From: Tessaracoccus lapidicaptus
GTDB lineage: Bacteria; Actinomycetota; Actinomycetes; Propionibacteriales; Propionibacteriaceae
NCBI RefSeq assembly: GCF_001693815.1
Contig: NZ_MBQD01000004.1
Coordinates: forward strand, 26,083-90,082
DNA: 64,000 nucleotides
Direction of reading: 5' to 3'
Part shown: positions 44,249 to 52,906 of the stretch, piece by piece
Numbering within the stretch: position 1 is the first letter of the stretch
How the letters are laid out: each line of letters begins with the position of its first letter
Made by a program: the position numbers and the translations under genes
The notes under the pieces: generated by a model
Told to the model about the DNA's origin: nothing
The model's database searches: none
The model's input: only the letters and a program-made list of their open reading frames with translations

Positions 44249-45864
44249 CAGCCCATCGGGTAGCCGTCAGCCCGCGGCTCCGAGCCCGCGACGAGGACGC
44301 TGGCCGAGTCGTGCGGGTCCAGCCGCCAGATGGCTTGTCCGCGCCCGAAGACCGCCGGGTTCGCCGCGACCTCGACGTCGTGGCCCTGCCCACGCAGGCG
44401 CGTCACGACGCCCTTCCCTGCCGCACCTTCCACCTGCACCCGGCCCGTCCCCGGGTCCCAGAACCAGCGCGGGCGGCCGAGCGCGGTCTGGGGGTCGTCT
44501 CCGCCGTCGACGGTGTGCAGAACCAGCTGCACATGGCCCTGCGCCTGCATGTCGCCTCCCATCACGCCGAAGGGCCCGACGGGGGCGCCGGCGCGGGTGA
44601 GGAACCCGGGGATGATCGTGTGGAACGGGCGCTTGCCCGGGGCCAGCTCGTTGGGGTGCCCCGGCTCGAGCGAGAAGCCGGCGCCGCGGTTCTGCAGCGA
44701 GATGCCCGTTCCTGGCACGACCACCCCGGATCCGAAACCGTGGAAGTTGCTCTGGATGAAGCTCACCATCATCCCGCTGCCGTCGGCCGCGCAGAGGTAG
44801 ACGGTGTCAGAGGAGCGGGGATCCAAGGCACCGGGAGGCACGGCCCGCGGCCCGATGGCGGCGCGGCGGGCGGTCGCGTGCGCTGCCGACAGCAGTTCCT
44901 CGACGGGCACATCGACGACTCCCGGGTCACCGACGAGCGCATGGGCGTCGGCCAGCGCCAGCTTCACCGCCTCGATCTGCCGGTGCCAGTCGGCCGCCTC
45001 CTCGGGCGCGAAGCCATCGAGGACGTTCAGGGCGATGAGCGCGGCGATTCCCTGGGTGTTCGGCGGGATCTCCCACACCTCGTGGTCGCGGTACCGGGCG
45101 CTGATGGGCGTGACCCACTCGCTGCGGTGACCGGCGAGGTCATCAGCGGCGAGCCGCCCCCCGGTCGCGGCAGCGAAGGGGACGATGCGCCCCGCGAGTT
45201 CCCCGCGGTAGAAGTCCTCGCCGCCGGTGTCGCCGATGGCGGTGAGCGTGGCGGCCATCTCCGGGCTGCGCCACACCTCGCCGACGCCGGGGGCCCGGCC
45301 GCCGGGCGCGAACAGCGGCAGAAATCCCCGAGCGCTCGGCTCCGACTGACGCGACTGCGCCGCCGCGACACCACGTCCCCACCCCCAGGCGACGACCCCG
45401 GACACCGGGAAACCCTCGACAGCCAGGGCGACGGCGGGCGCCAGGACCTCGGAGAACCCCAGCCGCCCGAAGCGCTGGTGCAGGTCCGCCCAGCCGCGGA
45501 CCGCCCCCGGGACGGTGACGGATTCCCAGCCCGTGGTCGGCATGACGGCCCGTCCGTCGCCCCGCAGCCGCGCGGCCGACGCCGCGGCGGGGGCACGGCC
45601 GGAGCCGTTGAGCCCGTGGAGCCGCTCCCCGTCCCAGACCAGCGCGAACGCGTCCGAGCCCAGGCCGTTGCTGCACGGTTCCACGACCGTCAGGCACGCG
45701 GCCATCGCGATCGCGGCGTCGACGGCGTTGCCCCCGGCGCGCAGGATCGACAGCCCCGCCTCCGCGGCGAGGGGCTGGGAGGTGGCGACGGCGCCCCGGC
45801 GGGCGAACAGGGGCTGTCGTCGGCCGGGTTCTGCGAGGGGTGGCAGGTGCATGGTGACCATCAT
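44245..45864 (-). CDS. Gamma-glutamyltransferase-family protein
   Basis: A 539-residue member of the Ntn-hydrolase GGT family. The autoprocessing nucleophile is Thr354 in SSDTVYLCAADGSG, and downstream are the family elements GTGISLQNRGAGFSL and FGVMGGDMQAQGHVQ. There is no evident signal peptide, so unlike enteric GGT it seems cytoplasmic. The exact start is uncertain (ATG at 45864, 45861 or 45852). It overlaps the WS/DGAT-type gene. Substrate could be gamma-glutamyl compounds or beta-lactam-type acyl amides; not determinable. Confidence 0.88.
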   Translation of the reverse strand: MMVTMHLPPLAEPGRRQPLFARRGAVATSQPLAAEAGLSILRAGGNAVDAAIAMAACLTVVEPCSNGLGSDAFALVWDGERLHGLNGSGRAPAAASAARLRGDGRAVMPTTGWESVTVPGAVRGWADLHQRFGRLGFSEVLAPAVALAVEGFPVSGVVAWGWGRGVAAAQSRQSEPSARGFLPLFAPGGRAPGVGEVWRSPEMAATLTAIGDTGGEDFYRGELAGRIVPFAAATGGRLAADDLAGHRSEWVTPISARYRDHEVWEIPPNTQGIAALIALNVLDGFAPEEAADWHRQIEAVKLALADAHALVGDPGVVDVPVEELLSAAHATARRAAIGPRAVPPGALDPRSSDTVYLCAADGSGMMVSFIQSNFHGFGSGVVVPGTGISLQNRGAGFSLEPGHPNELAPGKRPFHTIIPGFLTRAGAPVGPFGVMGGDMQAQGHVQLVLHTVDGGDDPQTALGRPRWFWDPGTGRVQVEGAAGKGVVTRLRGQGHDVEVAANPAVFGRGQAIWRLDPHDSASVLVAGSEPRADGYPMGW

Positions 45865-45943
45865 GGCCCCGAACTGCGGCAGCGCACGTGACGATTCTCA
45901 ACGCCCCCGGCGCTCGGCGTCGCGGGGTGGAACCATCGGAGTC

Positions 45944-46474
45944 GTGAACCCGCCGCGCACCGACCCGTCCTGGAGGACCCTCTATCTGATCGGCGCCGCG
46001 TCGGCTGCGGCGTTCGTCGTCATGGTCCTGGTCCCCGTGGTCCTGCTATTCGCGGCCCCAGTCCCCCCGACGGAGGGCCGGGCGCTGCTGGAGTACATCG
46101 CGGAGCACCCCGTCGTGTATCTGACGCAGTTGGTGTCGTTCGTGGGGCTCGCGGTCCCGGCCCTGCTCGTGTTCACGGGCGCCGCCGAGGCGCTGATCGC
46201 CGCCACGAACGCGGTGTCGTGGGCGGGAATCCTCACCGCGGCCGCGATCCTGATCCTCTCGGCTGTCATGCACCGGGCCGGATCGGGTAAGGCGGTGGCC
46301 ATCCTCGGCATGGTGACGGGATTGCTCGGCATCGTCAGTGAGACGTTCCGGCCCTACATGGGCATGTCGTACATGATCTACGGTCTGATGCTGCCCGCCT
46401 GGTTCGGACTTGTGGGGTGGCGTTTGTGGCGCATCACCCGCGTCGCGCCGGAAGGGACAGAATGGGAGTCATGA
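45944..46474 (+). CDS. Membrane protein, DUF4386-like
   Basis: A 176-residue protein with five predicted helices and the segments LYLIGAASAAAFVVMVLVPV and AEHPVVYLTQLVSFVGLAVP, which resemble DUF4386 membrane proteins. GTG start at 45944. Its stop overlaps the start of the DJ-1/PfpI gene by four bases (ATGA), so they are coupled. Function unknown. Confidence 0.72.
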   Translation: MNPPRTDPSWRTLYLIGAASAAAFVVMVLVPVVLLFAAPVPPTEGRALLEYIAEHPVVYLTQLVSFVGLAVPALLVFTGAAEALIAATNAVSWAGILTAAAILILSAVMHRAGSGKAVAILGMVTGLLGIVSETFRPYMGMSYMIYGLMLPAWFGLVGWRLWRITRVAPEGTEWES

Positions 46475-47040
46475 CGGAGTTCAACGGACACAAGATCGCA
46501 TTCCTCTGCAAGCGCGGCGTCGAGCAGCCGGAGTTGACCGAGCCATGGCAGGCCGTCCTCGACGCGGGCGGACAGCCGGTGCTGGTGAGTGAGGAGCCCG
46601 GCACCATCACGGCGCTCAAGGGTGACTGGGACCGCGGCGACGACTTCACCGTCGACGTCACCCTCGACGAGGCCGACCCGGACGACTACCTCGGCCTGGT
46701 CCTGCCCGGTGGAACGCTCAACTCGGACAAGATCCGCACCAACGAGGACGCGCAGGCCTTCGTCAAGGCGTTCATGGACGCCGACAAGCCGGTCGCCCCG
46801 ATCTGCCACGGCGCCTGGATCCTCATCGAGATCGACGCCGTCCGCGGCCGGACCCTGACGTCCACCACCCGCATCCGCACCGACCTGCGCAACGCAGGCG
46901 CCACCTGGGTCGATCAGGAGTTCGTCAGCGACGGAAACCTGCACTCGAGCCGCAGCCCGCGCGACATTGAGGCGTTCAACGACGGCATCATCCGCGCGTT
47001 CGCTGAAGCCGCGGCTGACTTCCACCCCGCCGAGTCCTGA
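46471..47040 (+). CDS. DJ-1/PfpI-family protein (general stress type)
   Basis: A 189-residue protein of the DJ-1/PfpI superfamily. The nucleophile-elbow Cys112 is in APICHGAWILIE, preceded by LVLPGGTLNSDKIR and followed by LRNAGATWVDQEFV, matching YhbO/YraA-type deglycase or stress proteins. GGGAG precedes ATG 46471, which overlaps the previous stop. Glyoxal-adduct repair or chaperone action is known for relatives; the role here is inferred. Confidence 0.9.
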   Translation: MTEFNGHKIAFLCKRGVEQPELTEPWQAVLDAGGQPVLVSEEPGTITALKGDWDRGDDFTVDVTLDEADPDDYLGLVLPGGTLNSDKIRTNEDAQAFVKAFMDADKPVAPICHGAWILIEIDAVRGRTLTSTTRIRTDLRNAGATWVDQEFVSDGNLHSSRSPRDIEAFNDGIIRAFAEAAADFHPAES

Positions 47041-47053
47041 GGGATACCCCCGC

Positions 47054-47275
47054 TCAGCCCTGGTCTTCCTCCTGGTCGAACTCCACGTCGCGGCGCTGGT
47101 CCAACAGGTCGGCCTCGTCCGCCTCCATCGGCGTCGGGCTCTCGTGCAGAACTGCGGCCACCTCCTCAGGCTCGTTCTGGAGCGCCTCCTCCGACAGTTC
47201 ATCGGGGCGCGGCGCGGGCCAGTCATCCGGATCCGGTGGTAGTCCCTCCACAGGGTCGGGAAGGATCGTGACCAT
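47054..47275 (-). CDS. Small acidic protein, function unknown
   Basis: A 73-residue, strongly acidic, proline-rich protein (many Asp and Glu, no cysteine, no membrane segment). A strong GAGGAGG site lies six bases before ATG 47275 and codon usage suits the genome, so it is probably real. It ends next to the DJ-1/PfpI gene on the other strand. It may be disordered. No family recognised. Confidence 0.65.
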   Translation of the reverse strand: MVTILPDPVEGLPPDPDDWPAPRPDELSEEALQNEPEEVAAVLHESPTPMEADEADLLDQRRDVEFDQEEDQG

Positions 47276-47374
47276 GTCGACCTCCTCACAGAGTTCTCCC
47301 TCGAGACTACCCCCGAGGCCGCTTCACCGCCCCGCGACGCTCGATCGACAGGCCGCGGCTGCACTCGCCGCTCA

Positions 47375-47414
47375 TTGGTAGAACTGGGAGTGAACACCAG
47401 CCGAGTTCTACCAA
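47375..47414. repeat. Inverted repeat TTGGTAGAACT
   Basis: TTGGTAGAACT at 47375-47385 and its exact complement at 47404-47414 enclose an 18-base loop. It lies in the gap between the divergent genes at 47275 and 47471. It could be an operator, a hairpin, or another small palindromic repeat. Confidence 0.65.
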
Positions 47415-47470
47415 CTAGGCGGTGGAGTCCGTGAGATCCCTGCCGGGGGAATCTCACCTAGTCTGGTCGG

Positions 47471-47914
47471 GTGAGCGACCTGCGGATACCGCCCGGGCCT
47501 GGACTGCCCGCTGGCCTAGTCGTGCCCGCAAGCGAACTGATCGAGCGATACTCGCACTCGTCCGGGCCTGGAGGCCAGGGCGTCAACACCGCCGACTCGC
47601 GTGTGCAGTTGTCGTTCGACATCGCAGCCTCGTCCGTGCTGGACGAGACGCAACGTGATCGACTGCTGCACCGGCTGCGCACGCGGCTCGCGGGTCCGGT
47701 CGTCACGGTGGTGTCCACCGCGACCCGATCACAGCGTCAGAACCGGATCGACGCCCGGGATCGACTGGCTGCCATCCTCCGCGAGGGGCTTGCGCCGCCG
47801 TCGCCACCGCGGCGGCGCACCCGGCCGACGAAGGGCTCGGTTGAGCGCCGGCTGGCCGCCAAACGGCGACGCGGCGAGGCCAAGCGCGATCGCTCCCGGC
47901 CTGAGGCGATGTAG
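47471..47914 (+). CDS. arfB: ArfB-type peptidyl-tRNA hydrolase (ribosome rescue)
   Basis: A 147-residue class I release-factor-like protein. The catalytic GGQ is at residues 34-36 in SSGPGGQGVNTADS, and the C-terminal tail is rich in Arg and Lys (TKGSVERRLAAKRRRGEAKR), which in ArfB enters the empty mRNA channel of stalled ribosomes. It has no codon-recognition domain. GTG start. It acts on non-stop ribosomes to release the peptide. Confidence 0.9.
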   Translation: MSDLRIPPGPGLPAGLVVPASELIERYSHSSGPGGQGVNTADSRVQLSFDIAASSVLDETQRDRLLHRLRTRLAGPVVTVVSTATRSQRQNRIDARDRLAAILREGLAPPSPPRRRTRPTKGSVERRLAAKRRRGEAKRDRSRPEAM

Positions 47915-47969
47915 GCGTTGACCGCTACGACCGCGCAGGGCTGAGCCCCGGCGTGACCCGGTGTTTCCC

Positions 47970-48299
47970 TCAGCGCGCAGTGGCCGCCAGGATCGATTCC
48001 CGAGCGTCGCCGGGCGAGGCCGCCAGGATCGGGATTCCCATGGTGTGCAACATGCGGGCCATGCCCTCCCCCATGTGGTCGACCACGACGGCCTCGACGC
48101 CCTGCTCCTTGAGGAACCGCACGACCCGGGCGTGGTGCGAACCATGCGTGCCCGCGTCGTGGGACTCGTCCCACCGCACCTCGTGGACAGTCCAGTCCGC
48201 GACGTCGCCGTCACGCACGTCGGCCACGCCGACCCAGTGCGCCCGTCCCCACGCGTGGGCGGATTGACCTTCCTCGGTGACGGGTGTGGCCACGATCAT
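47970..48299 (-). CDS. NifB/NifX-type Fe-Mo cofactor-domain protein
   Basis: A 109-residue protein of the dinitrogenase iron-molybdenum cofactor family. Typical elements are MIVATPVTEEGQSAHAWGRAHWVGV at the start and VEAVVVDHMGEGMARMLHTMGI later. Nitrogenase genes are absent; free-standing members of this family occur widely and are poorly understood. GGAAGGA lies upstream of ATG 48299, four bases after the small membrane gene. Last gene of the ABC exporter operon. Confidence 0.85.
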   Translation of the reverse strand: MIVATPVTEEGQSAHAWGRAHWVGVADVRDGDVADWTVHEVRWDESHDAGTHGSHHARVVRFLKEQGVEAVVVDHMGEGMARMLHTMGIPILAASPGDARESILAATAR

Positions 48300-48303
48300 G
48301 AGC

Positions 48304-48507
48304 TCAGTCCTTCCTGATGGCGCCGTTCGAGCGGATCGCCCTACTGAGGGCACCAAGGCCACCCAGGATAGCGGCCACCGCCCCGATGGTGATCACGATG
48401 GGCAGCGGTTCGGCGAGCTCGGCGCCACCCTGGGTGCGATAGGCGAGGAGTGCCAGCCCTAGGCCGAGGAGGACGAGACCGAGAACAACAGCGGTGGTGC
48501 GGTGCAT
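48304..48507 (-). CDS. Small two-helix membrane protein
   Basis: A 67-residue protein with two predicted membrane helices (about 6-22 and 35-55) joined by a short loop, ending SNGAIRKD. AAAGGT precedes ATG 48507. It sits between an ABC permease gene and the NifX-like gene, four bases from the latter. Function unknown. Confidence 0.7.
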   Translation of the reverse strand: MHRTTAVVLGLVLLGLGLALLAYRTQGGAELAEPLPIVITIGAVAAILGGLGALSRAIRSNGAIRKD

Positions 48508-48532
48508 GACAGACCTTTCGGAGAGTGGAGAC

Positions 48533-49354
48533 TTACGCATTGTGGCCCTCGCGGCGGAATCGGGCGTGCGCCGCCGCCGCGACGATGACGATCCAGGCCG
48601 CGAGCATCCCCAGACCCATCACGAACACGGGCAGCGCCCCCGGTTGGCTGGAGGTCACGCTCAGCGCCTGCATGACAGCAACGCCCGGTGTGGCGGCGAG
48701 GGCGAAGCTGAGGAGCGGCGTGAGCGCCGGCGGTGCCGCGAGCTGGGCGGCACCGATAGCGAGCGGCAGCACGAGCAGCGCACCCATCGCGACCGCCATA
48801 GCAGCGGCCCCACGACGCGCGAGCGTGCCGGTGAGGAACCCGAGCAGAGCGGTGAGGGGCACGACCAGCGCCGCGGCCACCATCGACATCGCCGCCAAGC
48901 GGACGTCGATCCCGGTCCCGCCCGAGATTGCGAAGCCGCCGCCCAACACGAGACCCGCCGCCAGCAGGCCTGCCACGGCGCCGGTCATCATGAGTGCGAC
49001 GGCGCGGGCGGTCAGGAGTCGTAGGCGGTTCGGAACGACCAGCAACGAGCTGAGAACCGTTCCGTCAGTTGTCTCCGCCGCGGCCGAGGACAGCGCCGCC
49101 AGGCCAGCAAGGACTGCGACGACGCCAGCGGCCGTCTCCACAGCGACCGGAGCTGATCCTGCGGCGCCCTCGGCGCCCCGTGGGTCGAAGGCCGCGACGA
49201 AGGCCAGGGCACCCAGGCCAGCGAGCACCCCGAGTCCGACGATGACAGCCATCCTGGCGCGGAACCTCCGAGAGCCGAGGTGGCGGCGCACTTCGCTCCC
49301 CACGACGGTGGACCACCGCTGCGCGGCCACCTGATCGATGACGTGCGGACTCAT
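48533..49354 (-). CDS. ABC exporter permease
   Basis: A 273-residue ABC-2-type permease with about six helices (first at about 37-58). The cytoplasmic N-terminus contains VVGSEVRRHLGSRRFRAR. It overlaps the ATPase gene by four bases (ATGA) and the two form an exporter. Cargo unknown; the arrangement is like small exporters for peptides or for antimicrobial self-protection, which is inference only. Confidence 0.85.
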   Translation of the reverse strand: MSPHVIDQVAAQRWSTVVGSEVRRHLGSRRFRARMAVIVGLGVLAGLGALAFVAAFDPRGAEGAAGSAPVAVETAAGVVAVLAGLAALSSAAAETTDGTVLSSLLVVPNRLRLLTARAVALMMTGAVAGLLAAGLVLGGGFAISGGTGIDVRLAAMSMVAAALVVPLTALLGFLTGTLARRGAAAMAVAMGALLVLPLAIGAAQLAAPPALTPLLSFALAATPGVAVMQALSVTSSQPGALPVFVMGLGMLAAWIVIVAAAAHARFRREGHNA

Positions 49355-50253
49355 GCGGCCTCCTCCTGCTTGCGGTCGGACGTGGTGGAGGACAGGAACA
49401 GATCCTCCAAGGAGTGGATGCGCGGGGCAAGGTGCGACAGGGACAGTCCGGCGCCGAACACAATCTGGCCAACCCGCTCGGCGCGTGCGCCTGCCACGAG
49501 TGCTCCATCGCCTTCCGGCCGCGTACTGAGCCCCTGCGCGCAGAGCAGCTCCACCACAGCTCCGAGGTCCGGCGACGCGATGTAGACCTCAGAGTCCGCC
49601 GTGTGGCTGGCCAGTTCGGCCAATGTTCCCGCGCGGACGACCTTGCCCTCGTGCAGCATGACGATCCGATCGGCCACCAGCTCAAGCTCCGTCATCAGGT
49701 GGGAGGACAGCAGAACCGCCTTCCCGCAGGCGGCCTGCTCTCTCAGCAGCCGGCGGAGCCAGATCACTCCGTTGGGGTCGAGCCCGTTCACCGGCTCGTC
49801 GAGCATGATGTTGGCCGGGTCACCGATCAACGCGGCAGCGATCCCCAGACGCTGTCGCATGCCGAGGGAGTAGGTGCGGATCTCTCTTCGGTGGGCGCCC
49901 CACAGACCGACTGTTTCCAACATCGGCCGGACCCGCGTCGTCGGGAACCCCTGGGTCTCACAGACGAACCGGAGATGATCCTCTCCGGAGCGACGTGCGG
50001 GGAGCCATTCGCCACTCAAGTAGACGCCGAGAGTGCGGGCGGGGACCAGCGCGTCGGAGAAGGGCCGGCCGTTGACGGCGGCGGCGCCCGAGTCCGCGGG
50101 GATCAGGCATGCCACGATCTTCATGAGTGTGGTCTTCCCGGCGCCATTGGGACCGACGAAGCCGGTCACGTGGCCGTCCTCCGCTGTCAACGATACGTCG
50201 GCGAGGACCTGCTTGCCCCCGAGCTGCTTGGACACTGATCTGGTTTCTATCAT
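49351..50253 (-). CDS. ABC exporter ATPase
   Basis: A 300-residue ATPase of the CcmA/BcrA type. Walker A is GPNGAGKTTLM, the signature reads YSLGMRQRLGIAAAL, Walker B is NIMLDEPVNGLD and the H-loop SSHLMTE. An extra C-terminal domain (about 215-300) follows. ATG 50253 was chosen because the conserved part begins there; GAGAGA lies upstream. First gene of a four-gene leftward operon with the permease, a small membrane protein and the NifX-like protein. Confidence 0.92.
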   Translation of the reverse strand: MIETRSVSKQLGGKQVLADVSLTAEDGHVTGFVGPNGAGKTTLMKIVACLIPADSGAAAVNGRPFSDALVPARTLGVYLSGEWLPARRSGEDHLRFVCETQGFPTTRVRPMLETVGLWGAHRREIRTYSLGMRQRLGIAAALIGDPANIMLDEPVNGLDPNGVIWLRRLLREQAACGKAVLLSSHLMTELELVADRIVMLHEGKVVRAGTLAELASHTADSEVYIASPDLGAVVELLCAQGLSTRPEGDGALVAGARAERVGQIVFGAGLSLSHLAPRIHSLEDLFLSSTTSDRKQEEAA

Positions 50254-50484
50254 CGAAGGGTCTCTCTCGTGTGGGAGGGATACGACGTGATGGCCTGGTG
50301 AGACCGAACGATCGCAGCAGCGTCCCTGGCTGACACCGGTATGGCGAATCCGCGGAGCCGCGACGGTGACAGTCCTGATGACGAGTCGTCCGCGGGAGAA
50401 CACTAGGAAGCCGGACACTCCAGGAACAGGGCCTGGATCAGACCGTGCCCGATGGGTGACACGAGAATCTACTTTCGGCGACCC

Positions 50485-51696
50485 CTAGGCGAAGCCGAAG
50501 ACCGGCGGCACGACCACCACGACGATGGCCGCCCACGCGGCGTAGATCGGCAGGTAGGCCATCTGCCAGCGCTCGAGCGAGGCATGCGTGCGCCGTCGAC
50601 GAAGGAAGCCGAGCAACATCCAGGCGAGCCACGCGAGGTTGATGAACAGGACAATGTTGAGGCCCAAGGCCACCAGCTTGTTCGGGCTCGGCCCCCACAA
50701 CGCGATGCGGCTCACCATGGCGCTCAGCCCGACAGCGTCGACGACGAGGGCGCTGACGACGAGCACCAACTGCAGCCTGTCGAAGGCCCCAGGCGGGGCC
50801 CCCGGGCCTCTGGCTGACATGGAGAACAGGGCCAGAGCGAGGACGACGACGAGCAGGAGATCGAAGATGATGAGGACCTCGCGGTCGATGTCCACGGTGC
50901 GAGTCCAGGCCATGGCCCCGAGGAAAGCCAGGAGGAGGAGAGCGAACAGGGGCGTGAACAGCTTGGTGAGTACCGGGGCGATGTTCTCGATGACCGACCT
51001 CTTCGCCTCCACCAACAGCGCGGCCACGATCACGGCACCCGCGGCGCCGAAGGGCAACACCCATTCCACGACGACGTCCTCGACCTCGAGACGGATGGCG
51101 GAGAAGACGGCGACCGACAGCCCCACGAGCACCCCGCCGCCCAGGGCGATGAGCGCGAAGTAGATCGCCCACTCCCCCGTGAACCTGACGGCATCCATCC
51201 GCGCGTCGCTCTGCCGCCAGCGGGTACCGGCGTGCGCCAGCCCGACGACGAACCACAGCAGGACCGGAAGGTGCACCACGAGGAGGATCTCGGTCGCGGA
51301 GGTCTCGGTCGCACCGGGGAACGGGTAGATGTTGGCGACCACGGCCGCGACGGCGAAGAAGGCGCCCACCGTAGCAATGGCGACACCCACCACCATTGCG
51401 CGCCGCGTGGTTCTGATCGAGTCGTCCCCCGCCACGAGGAGGCGGCTGACCAAGGAGTTCTGCTGGCCTCGGGCCCAGTCGCGTGTCAGCGCGTCCTCTG
51501 ACGCGAGGCGCGTCGCGGCGATCAGGAACGCCTCGTCCGCCGAAAGACCCGCCAAGGCGAGATCCTCGGCATGGGAGCGGAGCCGCTCCTCCAGGGCGTT
51601 GACATCAGGTGCCGCGGCGCCCCGTCGGGTCAGCCATGCGCGCCACTCAGCGATCCGCCCGTCGAGGTCAGCTCCTGTCGCACCGTCCAGCGGCAT
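50485..51696 (-). CDS. Membrane protein with permease-prefix domain
   Basis: A 403-residue membrane protein. Residues about 8-75 form a helical segment (RLRSHAEDLALAGLSADEAF) like the permease prefix domain of bacterial membrane regulators. About ten helices follow. It lies 231 bases upstream of the ABC exporter operon in the same direction and could take part in its control or transport. No catalytic motif seen. Confidence 0.75.
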   Translation of the reverse strand: MPLDGATGADLDGRIAEWRAWLTRRGAAAPDVNALEERLRSHAEDLALAGLSADEAFLIAATRLASEDALTRDWARGQQNSLVSRLLVAGDDSIRTTRRAMVVGVAIATVGAFFAVAAVVANIYPFPGATETSATEILLVVHLPVLLWFVVGLAHAGTRWRQSDARMDAVRFTGEWAIYFALIALGGGVLVGLSVAVFSAIRLEVEDVVVEWVLPFGAAGAVIVAALLVEAKRSVIENIAPVLTKLFTPLFALLLLAFLGAMAWTRTVDIDREVLIIFDLLLVVVLALALFSMSARGPGAPPGAFDRLQLVLVVSALVVDAVGLSAMVSRIALWGPSPNKLVALGLNIVLFINLAWLAWMLLGFLRRRRTHASLERWQMAYLPIYAAWAAIVVVVVPPVFGFA

Positions 51697-51807
51697 TGGA
51701 TCAGCCCTCGCGAGCGGGTTCGGGCGACGTCATGGCACCAGTGTGCTCCCACGGGATGCACCGGCGACAGGATGACCAGCGCGACGGCGCCCGTCGCCGA
51801 GATCTGG

Positions 51808-52029
51808 TTACAGCGGCGTGGCGCAGGCCACCGGCGACATCGGGCCCTCCAGACCGGTGGTCGATACCGCCGCGACCGCGTAGCAGCGCTCCGCGGAGGG
51901 ATCGCCACCGGATGGCCACGGCCAATAGTCAGGAGCGTCGACGACTCCCAGCCCGGATGGCGCCGCCGGCGGACGGCAGCACCACGGCAGCCGGGCGAAG
52001 CCCCGGATGCGCGTCATCACGTCGGACAT
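51808..52029 (-). CDS. Possible small protein, fibronectin-III-like end
   Basis: A 73-residue reading frame with GAGGGG before the ATG. Its C-terminal half, CYAVAAVSTTGLEGPMSP, resembles the last strands of a fibronectin type III domain, so this may be the remnant of a larger secreted protein. The rest of the 368-bp gap (51697-52064) holds nothing recognisable. Coding status is uncertain. Confidence 0.4.
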   Translation of the reverse strand: MSDVMTRIRGFARLPWCCRPPAAPSGLGVVDAPDYWPWPSGGDPSAERCYAVAAVSTTGLEGPMSPVACATPL

Positions 52030-52064
52030 GATTGGCCCCTCTCAGTCGATCGACACCCCGCCAG

Positions 52065-52355
52065 CTACGCCGTCCAGCCCAGCAGAGCCCCGCCGAGCGA
52101 TACTCCCCCGACCAGCAGCACGAGCGCCGCAACAGGCACCGCCGGGGCCCAGTGGGGGTGCCGACTAAGGAGCCAGATGGCGACGCCGAGGAGCGCCACC
52201 CAGGCGAGAAGGAACCCCACGAGCCATGGGGCGGGCGTCACCAGTCCTGCCACCAGGTAGAGGTAGCCGACCACGACGTGGGCCGCGATCCCCAGGTATC
52301 CGAGCACGCGGTGCCAGCGGGGCGAGGCTGGCTGAGCGGGGGGCGCTTGGCTCAT
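52065..52355 (-). CDS. Small membrane protein, function unknown
   Basis: A 96-residue protein with three predicted helices (about 17-38, 44-64, 68-92) after a proline-rich N-terminus. Stands alone. No family recognised. Confidence 0.7.
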   Translation of the reverse strand: MSQAPPAQPASPRWHRVLGYLGIAAHVVVGYLYLVAGLVTPAPWLVGFLLAWVALLGVAIWLLSRHPHWAPAVPVAALVLLVGGVSLGGALLGWTA

Positions 52356-52504
52356 CTTGCCAAACTACTCCCGGTCAGCGGCGTCCGAGGCCAGACGCGG
52401 CAGGCAGTGGGGGGACCGCACCTCAGGAGCAGTCCCCTGCACCTCCGAGAGCCGGTGACCCATCACGAGGAGGCACGTGGGCAGGGACAGCGGCCTCGCG
52501 CAGG

Positions 52505-52906
52505 CTACGTCGCGAACAGCTTCTCGACCCCGGCGACAGGTACGAGACCGACCGCAGCTGCCGCCAGATCCGCATCTGTCGTGATGAGGGCGTCGGCCTG
52601 GAGCTTGACCAGCGCGATGCACTCGGCGTCACGCGTCGTGGGCCAGCCCTGCGCCCGGGCGATGTCCCAGGCCGTGCGACGGCTCACGCGGTCGTTCAGA
52701 AGCCGAAGCTTCATCTCGGTGAGTCGGTCGTGGAGAGCGAGCGCTTCGCGCTCCGTCAGTTCTCCGTCTTCGACCCTCTGGAGCAGTAGGTCCATGACCT
52801 GCGAACGGATCGAGGCAGGAGCGACCAGCTGATGGGTTGGCGCCACCGTTCCGCCGCCCTCCAGGAGCTGCAGCAGCGTTCTCGCGTCGATGACGAACCG
52901 GGTCAT
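52505..52906 (-). CDS. PIN-domain protein (VapC-like ribonuclease)
   Basis: A 133-residue PIN-domain protein. Acidic metal-binding residues are visible as Asp7 in FVIDARTLL, the TTRDAECIAL segment and the terminal pair in ALITTDADLA, matching the PIN active site of RNase toxins. ATG 52906 overlaps the stop of the DUF2200 gene by four bases (ATGA). This looks like a two-gene unit, but DUF2200 is not a known antitoxin family. Confidence 0.82.
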   Translation of the reverse strand: MTRFVIDARTLLQLLEGGGTVAPTHQLVAPASIRSQVMDLLLQRVEDGELTEREALALHDRLTEMKLRLLNDRVSRRTAWDIARAQGWPTTRDAECIALVKLQADALITTDADLAAAAVGLVPVAGVEKLFAT

